Part shown: positions 23,829 through 37,700 of the stretch, one piece after another | Layout of the letters: the number at the start of each line of letters is the position of its first letter | How positions within the stretch are numbered: the stretch's first letter is position 1 | Assembly (NCBI GenBank): GCA_009193035.1 | Contig: SWDT01000001.1 | Location: 1,426,001-1,490,000, forward strand | From: Halicephalobus mephisto | Taxonomy: Eukaryota > Nematoda > Chromadorea > Rhabditida > Panagrolaimidae | DNA: 64,000 nucleotides | Reading direction: 5' to 3' | The notes under the pieces: generated by a model | Told to the model about the DNA's origin: nothing | The model's database searches: none | The model's input: the letters and a program-made list of their open reading frames with translations, nothing else | Program-made: the position numbers and the translations under genes

Positions 23829-24811
23829 TCAAAAGTTACCATATGGCCACACTCCGGGATTACTGTAGGCAGCTTGTTGTCTGTCCTTGGACCGCTTGAT
23901 GTTTCTCTCGTTTTTGTTAACCTTCAATATCCCTTGCCATCCGAAGAAGATAGACATCAGAGCAAAGACAGCCATCAGTAATCCAACCCCGACCATCGCT
24001 CCTGCATGAGCGGTTCTCTCATTAATAGATAGGGCAGGAAGGTTAGGAACACTTTGCTCGGATTCACCGTGGACATTGCTGATCGTAATTACTCCAAATA
24101 CGATAACAACAATGGCGAGAATTGCGTTGATCGCGGAAATCACTATTCTGATGGTTGTCTAAACTTCAATGTCTGATCAGTAAATGATGCAATCTAATAC
24201 CTGACTTTTGGCCGCATTTTTATCATTAGAATGATGTTGTGACAAGAAGACGACTCCTGCTGTTGCTATAGCCCCTGTAACGATTCCTATGATTCCCAGG
24301 TTCTGCTCAACATCCTTGAGGATATCCGTACTCCATCCTCTTCCCCACAGAGTCCAAGCTCCAATGATAATTAGGACAATTCCAGGGTACTTCTTCAGAA
24401 TGTAGAGAAATCGACTGAGGCCAATCTCCTGAATTTCGTGGAGTAACTCACTCCAATCGCTTTCTGGCTCCGGATTAACTAGGAGTTCTTGATTGAGTGA
24501 GCTTTGCAGATTCGAGGTGCCTCTTGGGGGGACTGCTGGAGAATGGATAGTCAGGGGCTGGAGACCCATGGAGTGGATGGGGGAACGTTGGTTCATTGTA
24601 CTCAGATCCTAAATACCCAGTAAAATCTGACAAATGAATTATAGTACTTACATGCAAATAAGGATCTCCGGGCATGCTGATTCTTGGGATAACCGGTATG
24701 TTCGGGTTCTCCATTCTGGATATTGGTCTAAGCTGGACCGTATCATATCTCGTTAATCCCTAAAACATAATAATTAGTCCAGTAAGGGGGGAGAAATTAT
24801 ACCTGTCTCAT
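23829..24811 (-). CDS. Unrecognised four-helix membrane protein
   Basis: No family recognised. Exons 24811-24803, 24759-24652, 24608-24201 and 24158-23829 join in phase 0 at every junction, giving 284 aa. The first exon holds just ATG AGA CAG. An acceptor (TTTTTCAG) ends 2 bp before the ATG, the classic position of a nematode trans-splice site. About 110 cytosolic residues rich in Pro and Ser precede four predicted helices at about 113-129, 143-163, 180-202 and 226-248. The loop between helices 3 and 4 is polar, and the tail is basic, ending GVWPYGNF. The topology recalls MARVEL, MS4A or claudin-like proteins, but no signature motif was seen. Confidence 0.78.
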
Positions 24812-27469
24812 CCCTGAAAAATATGCAAAAGTACGAGAAAAATGACAACCTCGATTCTAATATTTTACGCCCAGGAAAAGAAGGAATGTTAAGCAATCAG
24901 GAATGCCTCACCTCTCGTTTTCTGCTTGTTATCATAAAATCGATCCTGATCGCATTCAATCGGCGCGCCTTATTTGTCAATAATAATTATCACTAGCTTC
25001 AACATAGTGTACGCCTTTCTACATGACTCAATCAACGAGATATTTTTCCATAAAAGTTCATTTCGCAACAAATGTGTACATAATTATAGACAAAAATTCT
25101 AATGTGAATTTTCTTAGCTTACAGATTATTCTAAGTTAAGTTGGTTTTGAAACGGATTTCTATTTGGACTGCTGAAGAAACTTGCTTTTTATGGTCGTGA
25201 GAGATCTTCCGATGAAAGTTCATTTCGCGTTCTCAAACAGTAATAAAAGTGAAATCACTTTCGACAGGCATAAAAAGTATTTTTTTAAATTAATTTCGAC
25301 TTTTTTAAAAATTTTTAAAATAGTACCGAAAAAATTACAGAATCCATAGCTAATTTGGAACAAAGCTATTAGCTTTTTTAATTTAATATTAACGTCTAAT
25401 CTGGGAAAAACGAGATTGAAGCTGTCAACAGTGATGAATTCTTTGCTGTCGAATTTTAACCTCTTGAATGTCGTAGAATTGTTCAAAGTTGCTTTGCTGG
25501 AGAGCGAAAATGCAAGAGTCCCTGGAGGGGAAGAAAACAAGACGACGAAGAATAGCCCATAATGCCTTTGGGTCTATGACAGACCATTGCCGCTCCTTTT
25601 CCATAGATGGACGAGACGACAAGGGTGCTTAGTAGTTATTATTTTGTCATAACTTTGGTGTTACCGATTTTGTATAAAAAATCGTTTGCTCTGCTCCTTC
25701 ACTGAAGTTTTATTTTTTATTCTTCCAAGTGTTTCTTTGTTGAAACTTTAGATTGTCCACTTTGGAATCTTCAGTTTTTTTAAACATGGAATGCTCATGG
25801 CTGATCTCAGAACTGGAACATGCTTGGTGATTTTTCATATTTCTCAATTGATGCAATGGTGTTTGATTCAAGCATATCCAATCTCAAATTAGAAAGGACC
25901 GACGTTTACACATTTCAAGAGTCTCCAGCTCATTCAGTCGTCTCATCTTTCAGATGACCGACGAATCCGGACTACTTGCTTTTCTCAAATTAGCAAGGTT
26001 CTGCTATGCGGACTCTCAGGATTCGAAAATGCAAGTTACAAACATCTCCAATTTCGCGTGTTCCGAAATTGTGAGAAATGAAATTTTTATTCTATGATTT
26101 TGTAACTTGCCTTTACCTTCATTTACATAGTTTTTATGCCCCATTTTGTTGAATTGGCGCCAATCTTTGCTGATCCTCCTAAAATCCAGGGGTTTATCCA
26201 TCCATGGATTTCGCTGACGCATGGAAGATTTCGTTTGATCGCTTTCAATTTCTTTTCCTGATTGGTATTTCCCATGGTTTTTAGATTTTTTCCGAATTTC
26301 TTTTTTGTCAAACTTCACGTTTAAACTTAAAATAATATTTTGACGCGCGAGATCATAACTTTGAGAATTTATTCGAATGAAATTCAATCTTGTTCGTTTT
26401 TCACGCTTCAAAGGTTTTTCACATCGACTTGATTTTCCTTACTTTTGTTATCTTAGAACAGTTTACTGAGAAAAAATCTCGAAATTGAAATGTTTTCCTT
26501 TGTTTTGACTTGAAGAGGGACCTAAACAAAGCGCTAAATTGAGAGGCTAGTTGAAGTATGCTATGGTCATTTATTTTTCTATCCCAAGTGGGGTCTCGAA
26601 GCATGCTTCAGCGGTCAAGCTCCGGTCAATCATTTCACAACAGCGGAGCTTTGATTTTCTCAAAGAAGCAAAGGAAAACTATGTGAGCTTCTGCTGACGA
26701 TTCAACTCCTTAAAGAGCAGCTAATCGGGGGATCGTTTTGAGCCTCGTGTCCCTGTAAAGACAGCCCAGATTTTGATTTATTTACTTTCTGTGGGAAGTA
26801 GCCAGTTCTAATCGTCTTTTTACTACTTTATAGGTGTCAATTGTTTGGTTAACTTCAGATTACTTTGTCTTTCCGTCTCAGAATCTCTCTTAATTCCACC
26901 GTAGGCAATTAAAATTATAGGATTCGTCTTAGGTATCGCATTTGAGGCGGCAAAAACTTCCGAAAAGAAAATAGAAAAACGATAATTAGAAAATTTGGAA
27001 GACGCGTGCTAGTGGAGTTTCAGTTTTCTCCTGGTGGAAAAAACAACAGGAATCGATCTCCACAAGGGCATTGAGGTCCATTGGAGGACAAGTTTCAAGG
27101 CCAAAACATAATACACCAGAAGCGAACGGGAGAAAGCGACAAAAAACTCGTTATGATTGCCAGTTTTATTGTTCATGTACAGGAAGTCGGTTGTCATTCC
27201 TCGCGCGGGCTCAGATTTCAACAACTGTTATTTTCTGATTTTGGCAAAAAGTGGCGAACAAGGATGCTGAGATAGAGAGGAAATAAAACTACTGGTCATT
27301 TGTCGTGGATGAGAAAGTTTTTGGAGTTTAGGACATTGGCCTCGAAAGAAGAGCTGGCAGGTGGTAGTGCGCGCTCTTGTGACAGCTGGCTTTCTCTTGA
27401 ATTTCAAATTTTATTCACTCTCGGTTCAATTTTAAAAGTTCAATATTTGTACAAGATTAGAATTTTGTG

Positions 27470-27725
27470 GAAGGTTTGAAGGTCTTCCAGAATTTGATCA
27501 AAGATTTTCAAACACTCGACATTCCGATAGAAGCTTCTGGAACGTTCCAGAAGTTCACGATAAATTTTGGAAGATTCTGAAATCTCATGAACTTCCTGTA
27601 ATTCTCCAAAACTTTATTAAATTTGTCGAAATTCTTCAGAATCCAACAAGAACTTGGAATTATTATCTAAAACCAAGAATTCTACAGTTTTCTAAAATAT
27701 TCTAAAAATTCGTATTGAGGTGAAT
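27470..27725. repeat. Heat-shock-motif-rich repeat segment
   Basis: AT-rich segment dense in GAA and TTC triplets at 5 bp spacing, including TTCCAGAA near 27,486 and the five-unit element at 27530-27552. Similar segments lie in the SLC17 intron and downstream of plexin, so this looks like a dispersed repeat family. Confidence 0.5.
27530..27552. promoter_or_regulatory. Near-ideal five-unit heat-shock element
   Basis: Five alternating triplets GAA, TTC, GAA, TTC, GAA, each separated by exactly two bases, at 27530, 27535, 27540, 27545 and 27550. Heat-shock factor trimers bind inverted nGAAn units; three suffice. The inner 20 bp (27534-27553) is also a perfect palindrome. Confidence 0.65.
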
Positions 27726-30700
27726 TCTAAAGAATATTTATTCTTAATTTCTACAATACTACGATATTTTTCTCAAATTCCGAAATTGATGAAGCAAACA
27801 TGTTTCGGTCGTTATGCGTTGCCAGAGGCAAAAGGATTCGCGATAACCATAAATCTCTAATAATTTTTATTTACCTTGCTTTTGCGCCGTTTATTTTTTC
27901 AATTATCATCATCCTAACTGGTACTTCTGCTATTCTAAACTCTTCAAAGTTTTTACGACTCCAGCGGATTCCAGAACAAAGGAGTTTTGCGAAATTGTTG
28001 ATTGGTCATCAATTCTTGCAAGTCGTTTTTTCACTGAGCTCGGCTTATCTTGTTCGCAAACCCCAAGTCCTCGGTTTTTCCTAGAGGCAAATTGAGTTAA
28101 CTTCGAACGTGATTTACATATTTTGGATTTTCGGAAAGCTTCATGGTCCTGGGCGAATTTAATTGTCTAGTTAGCCGTTTAACTGGCCCAGTGGCTATTC
28201 GGTCACAGTCGGGTGCCATCCGGCTTCTGTCAGATTCTCTACAATTGATTTTTAAATAGACTTAATTGTTGTTTTCGTGATTTAAATAGTAAACTTTCTT
28301 TACTTTTTCAAATTCGGGTAGTGCGAAATGGAAACATTTTCAATTCAGTTCACACAGAAATTAGCGAGTCAAAATGCACTTATCGTCCTTCTTCGAATTG
28401 CTAGACGAACCTTGGTTGGGATTTACTAAAGCCCCTGCGCAGGAATGGATTTTGAGGATGCACATCGGATCGCACGTGCCTTCACGGTCTTCTTGACAGC
28501 TATTCGTCGATTGCTCTCATACTTTCATTGGGATTGAGGAAACTAATTCCGCAATATTTCCGTCGATTTGCTGGTTTTATTCTTTCCCAGAGACTGACCC
28601 CTATTCCCGCCCGCTCCGTATTCGTCCCATATTCTTCTTTGTTTATATATGAAATCTCTAAGCGTTTGTTTTCTAAAAAAATGAGATGAATTTAATTTCT
28701 TTGGATTTATTTATTCCAATTACCGGTTTAGACACGCTTTATTTGATGGATTAACTTAAATTTCGACGACCACCTGGGGAGATTTGCAAAGTGATTGTCC
28801 ATCTGTAGCTGGTCAACGATGATTGACAACCTGTTATTATTTCGATATATTTTTTGGAATCAAATCAACTCAGCCTCGCGGTGTTTCTTCTTGAGTTGTC
28901 TTCCCAATCGATGACCTCGACTGATAGTAGCCCGATCTCTCTGAGTATAGACGCCACAGTTTTCATGAGATTTCTTTTTTGCTCCCGCTCAGGTTCTTTT
29001 TTCTGTCATTTACCCAAGGGCATTATTTTCACCCAGGGGACAATGCCGTTGAAAACGGTACTCTATGTCATGGTTGTCTGTTCCCCTTCCAGCTATTCTT
29101 CAATTATTTGTGGAGATAAAGATCGGAATATTCATCCCTAATTTAGTGATGGAGCGTTTATTTTTCAATCTCGAGAGTCATAAATTAACTCAGTTCAGAA
29201 GAACGTTATCGGCACGTTCTATTTTTTACTTGTGCCCGTTCCCATAAAAAAGCCGGAAGATGGTTCAATTCATTATTTTTACTTTTTTAACCACATCGTA
29301 GAATAACCTTGAATCTCAATTCCATCAGTCTTGGGGAAAATGTTGAATTTTGTCTAAACGTGGTTGAATGTCGATTAACTTGATTCTAAGTCTGCATCAC
29401 TTGATTTGTCTGGTGTGCCCTTCGAATTCTGCTTCGAGTTTGATTCAATTCACTTTTTTCAACTTCACTTTTCTAACTGAATTGACGCCGATGAAGATGA
29501 CCACAAATTTGAACGTTATTTGACCTTAATTCTCATGGATAGATGAGCATTTGCGGTTACGTTCACTCTGAAGTCCTCCTCTTGAAAGAATCTCCGTCGA
29601 TCCGATTCTTCTGGAACAGTTGCTTGAAGGTTTGACTGATCTACCCTTGTTTTTGTCCTCAAAACGTGTCAGAGAAAAAATTTATGACTGTCATTTGAGG
29701 TGGTCGACTAGCTTTTCCTATCTTTTTTGTCTCAAAAGCCGTCGGAAATTTTTATTTTCAATTTTAATACCTGAATAGACATTGTTTATTCCACGCCTTT
29801 TTTGCATAAAAATTTAGTTAGATCATCAAATATAATTCTAGTGCTAAAATTTAGTGCCAATTGTACTAGAAAATATTTTGTTGAAAATCCAGAAAAAATT
29901 AGTTGAAATTTGCTTCAAGTCGCTGTTTTTGGCAAAGCTGAAGCTCAGTTTCCGGAAAGCCATCAAAGGACAAGTTGCGATTTAATTCAGCTTCTTTTTC
30001 ATTTCGTGACTTTAACTCGTTAAAAAACTTTCAATTTTCTCCAAGTTGATACAATAAAATTAGAATTCCATGAGTCTTGAAATCTTTCAAAATCTACATC
30101 ATTTGAACCTCAAATCTTAAAGTCCCCTAAAAATCCTAAATTCGTGTCGAAACAATTCTATAACAACCCTCATTTTCTATAATAGTATGATCCTAAAAAA
30201 TATCATGAAGAAAACGCTGATTATTCCTCATGGGAAATGTTTTTATGCTTCCGAAATTGTCACTTTCTGGGACTTCTCTCAAATGGAAAATTCTCAAATA
30301 GGTACGGTCATTTTCGGATTTTTATTCAATGGTTTGCCAACTACTTTTTTATGTTTTGGAATTTGTGTAAGAAGGATCTCAGCTGGCTGAACCGGATTTA
30401 TTTTTTCCACGCCGATAACGCGGCCAGAAAAAAGATGAGCTTTCCGGGTTTTATCCAGAGAACTTTATCAACTTTTATGTTCCGAAGAACCGGTAGCGAT
30501 CCTATTGATCTAGTCCGTTAGCTCGCGCGGCACTCAAATCGTTTTGTCCTCGGTTCTCGATATTTTTTGTTTTTGTAGGGGGATGACCAGAATAAATCAG
30601 GGTCTTCTGTCCGACTTTCCTCCCGCTGCTCTTGTTCTCTGAGACGATCAACAGTGCTGACAAAATGCGCTACTCCTCTTTACCTGTTTTCGGCTAATAT

Positions 30701-30919
30701 AAATTTGGTTCTTCTTTGCCATCGGAAATGGTATTGTCAGCTTTTCATCTAAACGACATTCTGGCGCCATGGCGAAATCAAAGCACTTTGCGAAAAAAGA
30801 CCAGAAAGTCTTATTCATGCTAGTGTCGTGGGGGAAAATTTGATTTGACCGACTGTTATCAGACCAGTCCATAAGGAATTCGATTTGTTGTCCGTATTTG
30901 GAGTCTTTATATAATTTTT

Positions 30920-31010
30920 TCATTTTTTAATAATTTTTTATTTTATTTTTTAATATAATTCTTTAATATTTAATTTTTTACATTTAATTTTTATAATTTT
31001 CCAACAATAC
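30920..31010. repeat. Low-complexity A/T tract
   Basis: Runs of TTTTTAATA and TTTAATTTTT with almost no G or C. No coding sense. Confidence 0.7.
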
Positions 31011-31719
31011 CTCGAGTATTGTAGTTTTATTCAATTGCGATTCTTTTATTTCTGATTTTTTCAGTTTCCGACTAAATCGCTTGCGGCCTCAAGGATCAAC
31101 CAGTTTGAGTTCTGTCCGAATCTCCACCTGAGTTGTATCCTATCTCTTTCTCCCCTCCTGTAGCGCGTTCAAATGTATCGTTTTCATTCCTTTAAGCTTG
31201 TTTGTTGCGGCTTATAAATCTTTGAAACAGGACTATGGTAGAACGATTGAAATCAAATTCCCGCGCGAGAGACCAATGACGAAACGCTTTTTTTCCAAAA
31301 AACGAGGAAGCTTTCGAAAGTGGAAAAATGGTCGTTAAATTAGTTATGAAATCCCTTCAACTGATTTTCGTTCGAGATATTGATTGTTTTCGTTTTGAGA
31401 TTAGTTGCCGTCATGTAACTTAACTTTTCAGCTTTTATCATTCTTTGAAAGTCCTACAAGCTCTTCTTTTTGCATCCAAGTTCAAAGCTGAGTATCCGCC
31501 ATCTGTCAATGTAAATAGTAATCAAGTGCAAGAACAGCCCACGGGTCCGTTGAAAATTTTCATCTCTGCAAAAACTGACTCAAGTAGATTTACTCAACAT
31601 TTTGTCAAAGAACGGAAATCAAGAAGATCGGGCTTTCCGAATCTTCAATCTCAGCTTTTTGTTATCTGATTTGCGACCACGAAAAACAGTCTGAAAAAGG
31701 ACAATCGTGGCCACGCAAA

Positions 31720-34700
31720 ATGCATGACAATCGACCCTCGACGTCGGCGGAGGGAGACGATGACGAAGAATGTTGTGGGAACTCTTTAAGATGCAAGCTT
31801 TGTTTGAAAGCCGATGTCCAGATTCATTCTAATGTCAAAGAAATGGATTCCTCTCAGTTTCAGAAAAGGTCATTGCCTCCCGATCGATCCACTCTCAGTC
31901 AATCGATAACTTCTTCGTTTTTGTTATTCCTAGTCCTTTGCTCGAATATTTCAATCGCCAACGGGTTCTCCACCTCATTCACCCAACCATATACAAAGGT
32001 AACAGTCAGGGAATACGATGACAACGGGATCGGCGTTGCCCGATTTGCCCCTCCTGCTCATGGCCGACTTCAAAGGATGGTATGTCGAAGTTAATCTTTC
32101 TTGATCAACATTTCTTGCAGGTTTACGACAGGAACACGAATCGATTGGTGATCGGGGCCGTGAATCATCTGTACGATGTCCCGACTTCCTTAACAGAATT
32201 CAAGGAAGATGTAGTTATCGGTCCAGAAGACAATTGTGCAGATCGGAGTGGGTTTTTTAATATTTTTACGAACAAAACATCAAAAAAGCTGGTCATAAAC
32301 CCATCGCAATTACAAAGGTCATTCCAATTAACGATTGTTTTACCGTCATAAAATACAGGATTTTCCAAATGACTGAACAACAGTTGCTTGAAACTTACTG
32401 CGCAGCTGTTTTGTATTCATGTTTATCCATTGTCTTTGGCTTTTTGTTCCACACCGCCAGAATAATTGTCTTCTTCGCAGAGGGGAGCGCTAGGGATCAG
32501 CGAGCAATGAGAGCTAACTGTAAATTTTGTCGAGCACCTTTCAATACGGGGTCAACTGCAGTCTTGTATGCAAATTTTTGTCGGCACTGAAAAAGACTAA
32601 TCTTTTATGCCGAGAAAGGAAACTGAGACCATACATGTTAGAAAAGAACCGTTCTATTTCAAGTGAGCTGAGCTTAATGAATATCCAATTAAGAAAGCAA
32701 ACCAAGCTGTTTAATTTCGGTTTCAATGAGTAATGAATTTATTCCTTTTTATCCTCTCTTAATAGATCTAAATTTACTTTTATATTTAGTGAAGACAAAA
32801 CATATGCAAAAGTTGCAAAATGTAAAAAACAATCAAGAAAATAATTTCCCAAACACTACTAAATACAATAATACTCTTTTTCGTGTCAAGACCAAGATTG
32901 AACAATTTCTTCAGGGAATCATATTAGAATTTTTTGAAGAAATTTAATTTTTAAAAGACATTTTTGCATAACTTTACTGTCATGGGAACAGGATCCAATT
33001 ATGAATATGCAAATGAGAGTTATCCTCCTTAGAAAACCGTTTTCGCACATTATTTATCGTTTAGCTTCTGACAATGCAGATGCGCGACTGTCCCTAGTTT
33101 AATTTTGGGTTTCGATCTGTTACTTCTGGTGCTTTTTTGCCAATGACCTATGGAAGAGGGACCTAGCCGATTGCTAAACAAATCAGCCATTAAAACAAAC
33201 AAAACGATCTTCTTAGAGCTTCCGTTCTGAAGCCGGTCATTTTCTAAAATTAAAAATCGGAAACAGATTACCGGATTAGTTTACTTATGAACCAGTTGAA
33301 AAATAATTTGCATTAAGATACTTATTTATTGTTTTAGACAGCAATTGTGATGTCTTCGTGAAAGCCTTGACGATAGATAGGGCAGAACACGCTCTCGTCG
33401 ACTGTAGCTCCGCCAATGGAGGAGTGTGCAGAAGAAGGATATTGGGGAACATTTCCCATGTCGTGGAAGAATCTGAAAGGAAAATTGTTCCTTACACTCA
33501 GGAAAGTGTTGTAACTGCATTGATCACCGAAACCTGTGGAATCAATACTGCTTGCAATAGACCAGACATGAAAACATTGGTCCTGGGCGCTACCCCGATC
33601 GAGAGAGGAGATAACTTTAATCTTGTTGCTGGTTATAACATGGCTAGGGGAAAGAAGTTTTCCCTTTTTTCTGGAGACTTTGAATCGCTCACACTTCCCT
33701 TTAACACCCGAGAGAAGATGTTCGATAACAAGATAGATTACATTGCTGCATTCGAATATAATAATTTCGTTTATCTCGTAATGAGACAAGGGTTCGACAT
33801 CAACAATGGAACTTCGAAACTAGCAAGATTCTGTAAAAGCGATACCAAATTCCATAGCTATTCAGAAATCCCTCTAGAGTGCAAAACTAACTATGGAGAA
33901 AAACTGTTGTACGTCCAAGATGCCTACATTTCTAATCCACAGTATACTCTTGCTTCTGAGTTCAAGGAATCCAGTATCGACCACGAGTATTTCTTTGCAG
34001 TCTTCTCGACGGCTTACAGGATTCATGATTCGGATAATCCTACAAGTGGGCTCTGTGTCTTCAAGATGAAAGACATTGAAGATAAGTTCACGAAAGCTCA
34101 GAAGGATTGTAATGATGGGAATGGAACTAAGGGATTTATTTATCATCCCAGCTACACTCCAAGTAGATGTGTCGCTACAGCGCTTCCGAAAGTCGAGTGT
34201 GGAAATGAAGTGAATCCCTTCGTGAATGGCCACAATTATCCTGTCACTGCTGAAAGCTTCATCCACAGTCAGAACGAATTCTTCACTTCTGTCTTCATCC
34301 ATGGAGTTCAGGATGTGAATGTAGCTTTCATCGGAACGAGTAAAGGAAAGCTTCACAAAGCTGTTATCACGAATTCCAAGGACGCCAAGATCTTCAAGAC
34401 CCTGGATTTGGAATCTTCTCCTATCTTACAGGATAAAGTATTTGTTGCAGAATCTTCGAACCTCTTTGTCATGACAGAACGAGCCGTCTACAAAATCAAA
34501 GTTGATCACTGTGAATCTGTCGACAGTTGTAATGACTGTCTGAGACAAGAGAATCCCTTTTGTGGATGGTGTTTGATGACGAATAAGTGCTTGAAATTAA
34601 AAGAATGCCATCAATCCATTGGAATCCGCCACTTCATCAGCTATAAACATAAAAATAACTGTCCTAGCATCAGTGAAATCGTCCCTAAACAGCAGTACAT

Positions 34701-37700
34701 TGCTACATCGACTATTCTGAAGATCAAAGCCCGGAACATTCAGCCAAATAATTCACTTAAATGTGTATTCGAGATCGGTAGTCGATCTCACGTGAGGGAG
34801 ATAACTGGGACTGAAGAAGCTCTACAATGTCCAACTCCAACATTTTCCAATCTCCAGGATGCTGGAATCGTCGATCCAGAAGCCAGTAGCGTGATTGCAA
34901 AGCTCTCTATCACAACGAATAAGAGAACTCTTGTGTCCACTAACATCACGTTCTTCGATTGCCAACAACACAAGAGCTGTTACGAATGTGCAAATTCCAC
35001 TTTTTCCTGTACTTGGTGTATCGGAGCTTCTAAATGTGTAGCAAATCCAGAGGACACCTGTCTTCGGGATAAATTAGTTGTTTCAAAGATGATTCAACAG
35101 CCGGCGACTTTGAAAGGTCCAGATAGTTGTCCTCTGTTTGATGCTCATAATCACAATAACTTCTACATTGGAGCCGGAAGAGTCAGACAGATTGCCGTTA
35201 CAGCTTCTAATTTGGATTCGAGTATGCAAGTCTTCAAGTGTAACTTCTCTTACGGATCTCATCATCTGAAAACTGTCTCAGCAAAGTTGGTCAGAAACCA
35301 GATTCAGTAAGTTTTCCTCTCAACTTATGAAGTAAAAATCGATTTTAGATGCCATGACTTCAAATTCGATCACTTTGACCACATTCAGAAGACGACTGGA
35401 GGAGATTCATCTTTGCCGATTGACCTGTCTATTCTCTGGGCTCCAAACGAAAAAGCAACTAGTGGTCGTGTTGAACAAGATCTTTCACGTTTCAACAAGT
35501 TAGATAATCCCCACAATATCCAGGTGATTGTCTACTTATGTGAAAAATTGGCTTCTAACTGTGGTAACTGTCTAACTCTTCCGAGACACTATGAATGTGG
35601 GTGGTGTGAAGAGTCGAGAAAATGTACTTTCCGATCGTCTTGTAATCACTGGACTTCGATTATGACTGCTAATGCGAGATGCAAGGGACCACAAATTCTG
35701 GATTTCTGGCCGAAGAAAGGACCTGTTAATGGACACACTCAACTCAACATTACTGGAATCAATCTAGGTCTGTCTCAAGAGAACTTGGTTGTTACTGTGG
35801 GACTCCACAAGTGCGAAATTCTGGAGTACAAGAAGACGGAATCAATAGTCTGTAATACCCAGAGTCCAGGAAAACCTCTTGCTGGTGACATCATTGTAAT
35901 GGATAAAGGAGGGGAACCCCTTGATGAATATACAGCCACTGCTGGTGATTTCAACTTTGTCGACCCAGAAATACTCCGATTCGCACCCAGTAAAGGACCA
36001 GTCAGTGGTGGAACGGATATAACTATCATCGGGTCCCATATGGACAGTGGAAGAGACGTCCAAGTCATGATCGGAGCTGTCAACTGTCAAGTTCGAGAAA
36101 GATCTGAGAAATACCTCATATGTAGAACTAATCGGGCCAGTGCTCCTGGATACAACGGAACAATAGTCATGAACGTGGATGGATCTTCATTCTCCAGAAA
36201 GAACAGTATCAGCTTTGAATTCCGCGAAAACCCCATTGTAACCCGAGTCAAGCATGCTGTTTCCATCGCCGATGGTGGTATCTTCGTAGATGTCATTGGA
36301 AGGGATTTCGACTTGCTTCAAAGACCTAGAATGGTGGCTGAGTATGAAGATCAAAAATATTATAGTACGGAAATCTGCAAGAAGATTAACAACACAAATA
36401 TGATCTGCAAGACCCCAGCCATTCCTGTTAAACAACATACTCACTTCTCGATCGATCAACCTCTCTATCTGCATTTTGGTTTTAGTTTTGATGGAGAGGA
36501 AGAGTCCTACAAGGGTTATACGACATCGGATGAAGAAACTAAGCTTAAAATCTATCCAAACCCTCAAATCTCTTCCATCGGGAACTTCCAGACCGATCAA
36601 GCTGGTTCTGACCTTGTTGTGAAAGGCGCTAATCTAAATTTGGCAGCAAGTGTAAGAGATGTCAACGTCACTGTTGGAGGAGCCCCATGTATAGTGACTG
36701 CCCTGGCGAGTGTTACATTGACCTGCCAATTAAAGCAAGAAATCGAAGACTTGTTTGCTTCTTCGGATCAACTGGATGTTGTGGTCAAAATCGGCAACCA
36801 TTTGTATGTTCATCTGTAATACAAATTAACTTATACTTAAATTTCAGGGTTGATGTCGGTACAGTCACGACCAACAGCGGCTTCGGATCTCCTAGCTACA
36901 TGATTCCGATCATTGTCATCGCTGCTATTTGCTTGCTTCTCTTGCTTGTTCTCATGGTTCTGTATAAAAGGAAAAACAATTCTCATAACCGTCAACTTCG
37001 AACTTTGAAGCATCAGATGACGTCAATCGAGATGAAGGTCGCTCAGGAGTGCAAAGAAGCCTTTCATGAGCTCCAAACGAACCTCAACGCCATTGCCGGA
37101 AGTCTTCCTGATGGAACTTCATTCATTCCATTTCTGAGTTATCAAGATTACACTGCGAGGATTCTATTCCCTCATTCATTTAACAATCATCCAGTATTGA
37201 GGGAACTCGAAGTCGATCAAGAAAGAGCTCATCAAGTCGAAAGTGGTCTCAGACAACTACATCATCTTGTCCATAATAGGACTTTCCTATTGTCTTTCGT
37301 CAGAACCATCGATGAAAACAAGTATCTCCTTCAGAAAGACCGAGTTTACGTGGGATCCTTGCTCATGGTGATTCTCCAGGTACGGTTCTTATGAGAAATG
37401 AGGATTTACAGAAATGTTTCAGGAAAGAATGGACTACTGTACAGAAATCTTGAAGCAACTTCTTAAAGATCTCATCAAAAGAAATTTGGAAGCTCGATTC
37501 CAGCCGAAGATCCTCTTCCGAAGAGCTGAAAGTGTGGCTGAAAGAATGCTTTCTGTTTGGTTCTCTTTCTTGATGTATCGATATTTGACTGTTAGTTGCT
37601 CTTTAATTATTTCTTTATTAATTGATCGATTCAGGGTCCTGCTGGAGAACAACTTTATCAATTCTACTGGGCCACGAAACAACAAACGGAGAAAGGCCCC

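Larger units (their letters stand above)
24812..31719. other. Large gene-free region upstream of plexin
   Basis: Nearly 7 kb with no exon that can be supported on either strand; the open frames are short, low-complexity or lack splice partners. It probably contains the promoter, 5' untranslated exons or enhancers of plexin, and the promoter of the minus-strand four-helix gene. A strong heat-shock element lies at 27530-27552. A homopolymer-like T/A run occupies about 30,920-31,010. Confidence 0.6.

Noticed and set aside
27800..28084. 94-residue hydrophobic open frame
   Set aside because: Isolated, no splice partners or recognisable family; hydrophobicity follows from T-rich DNA.
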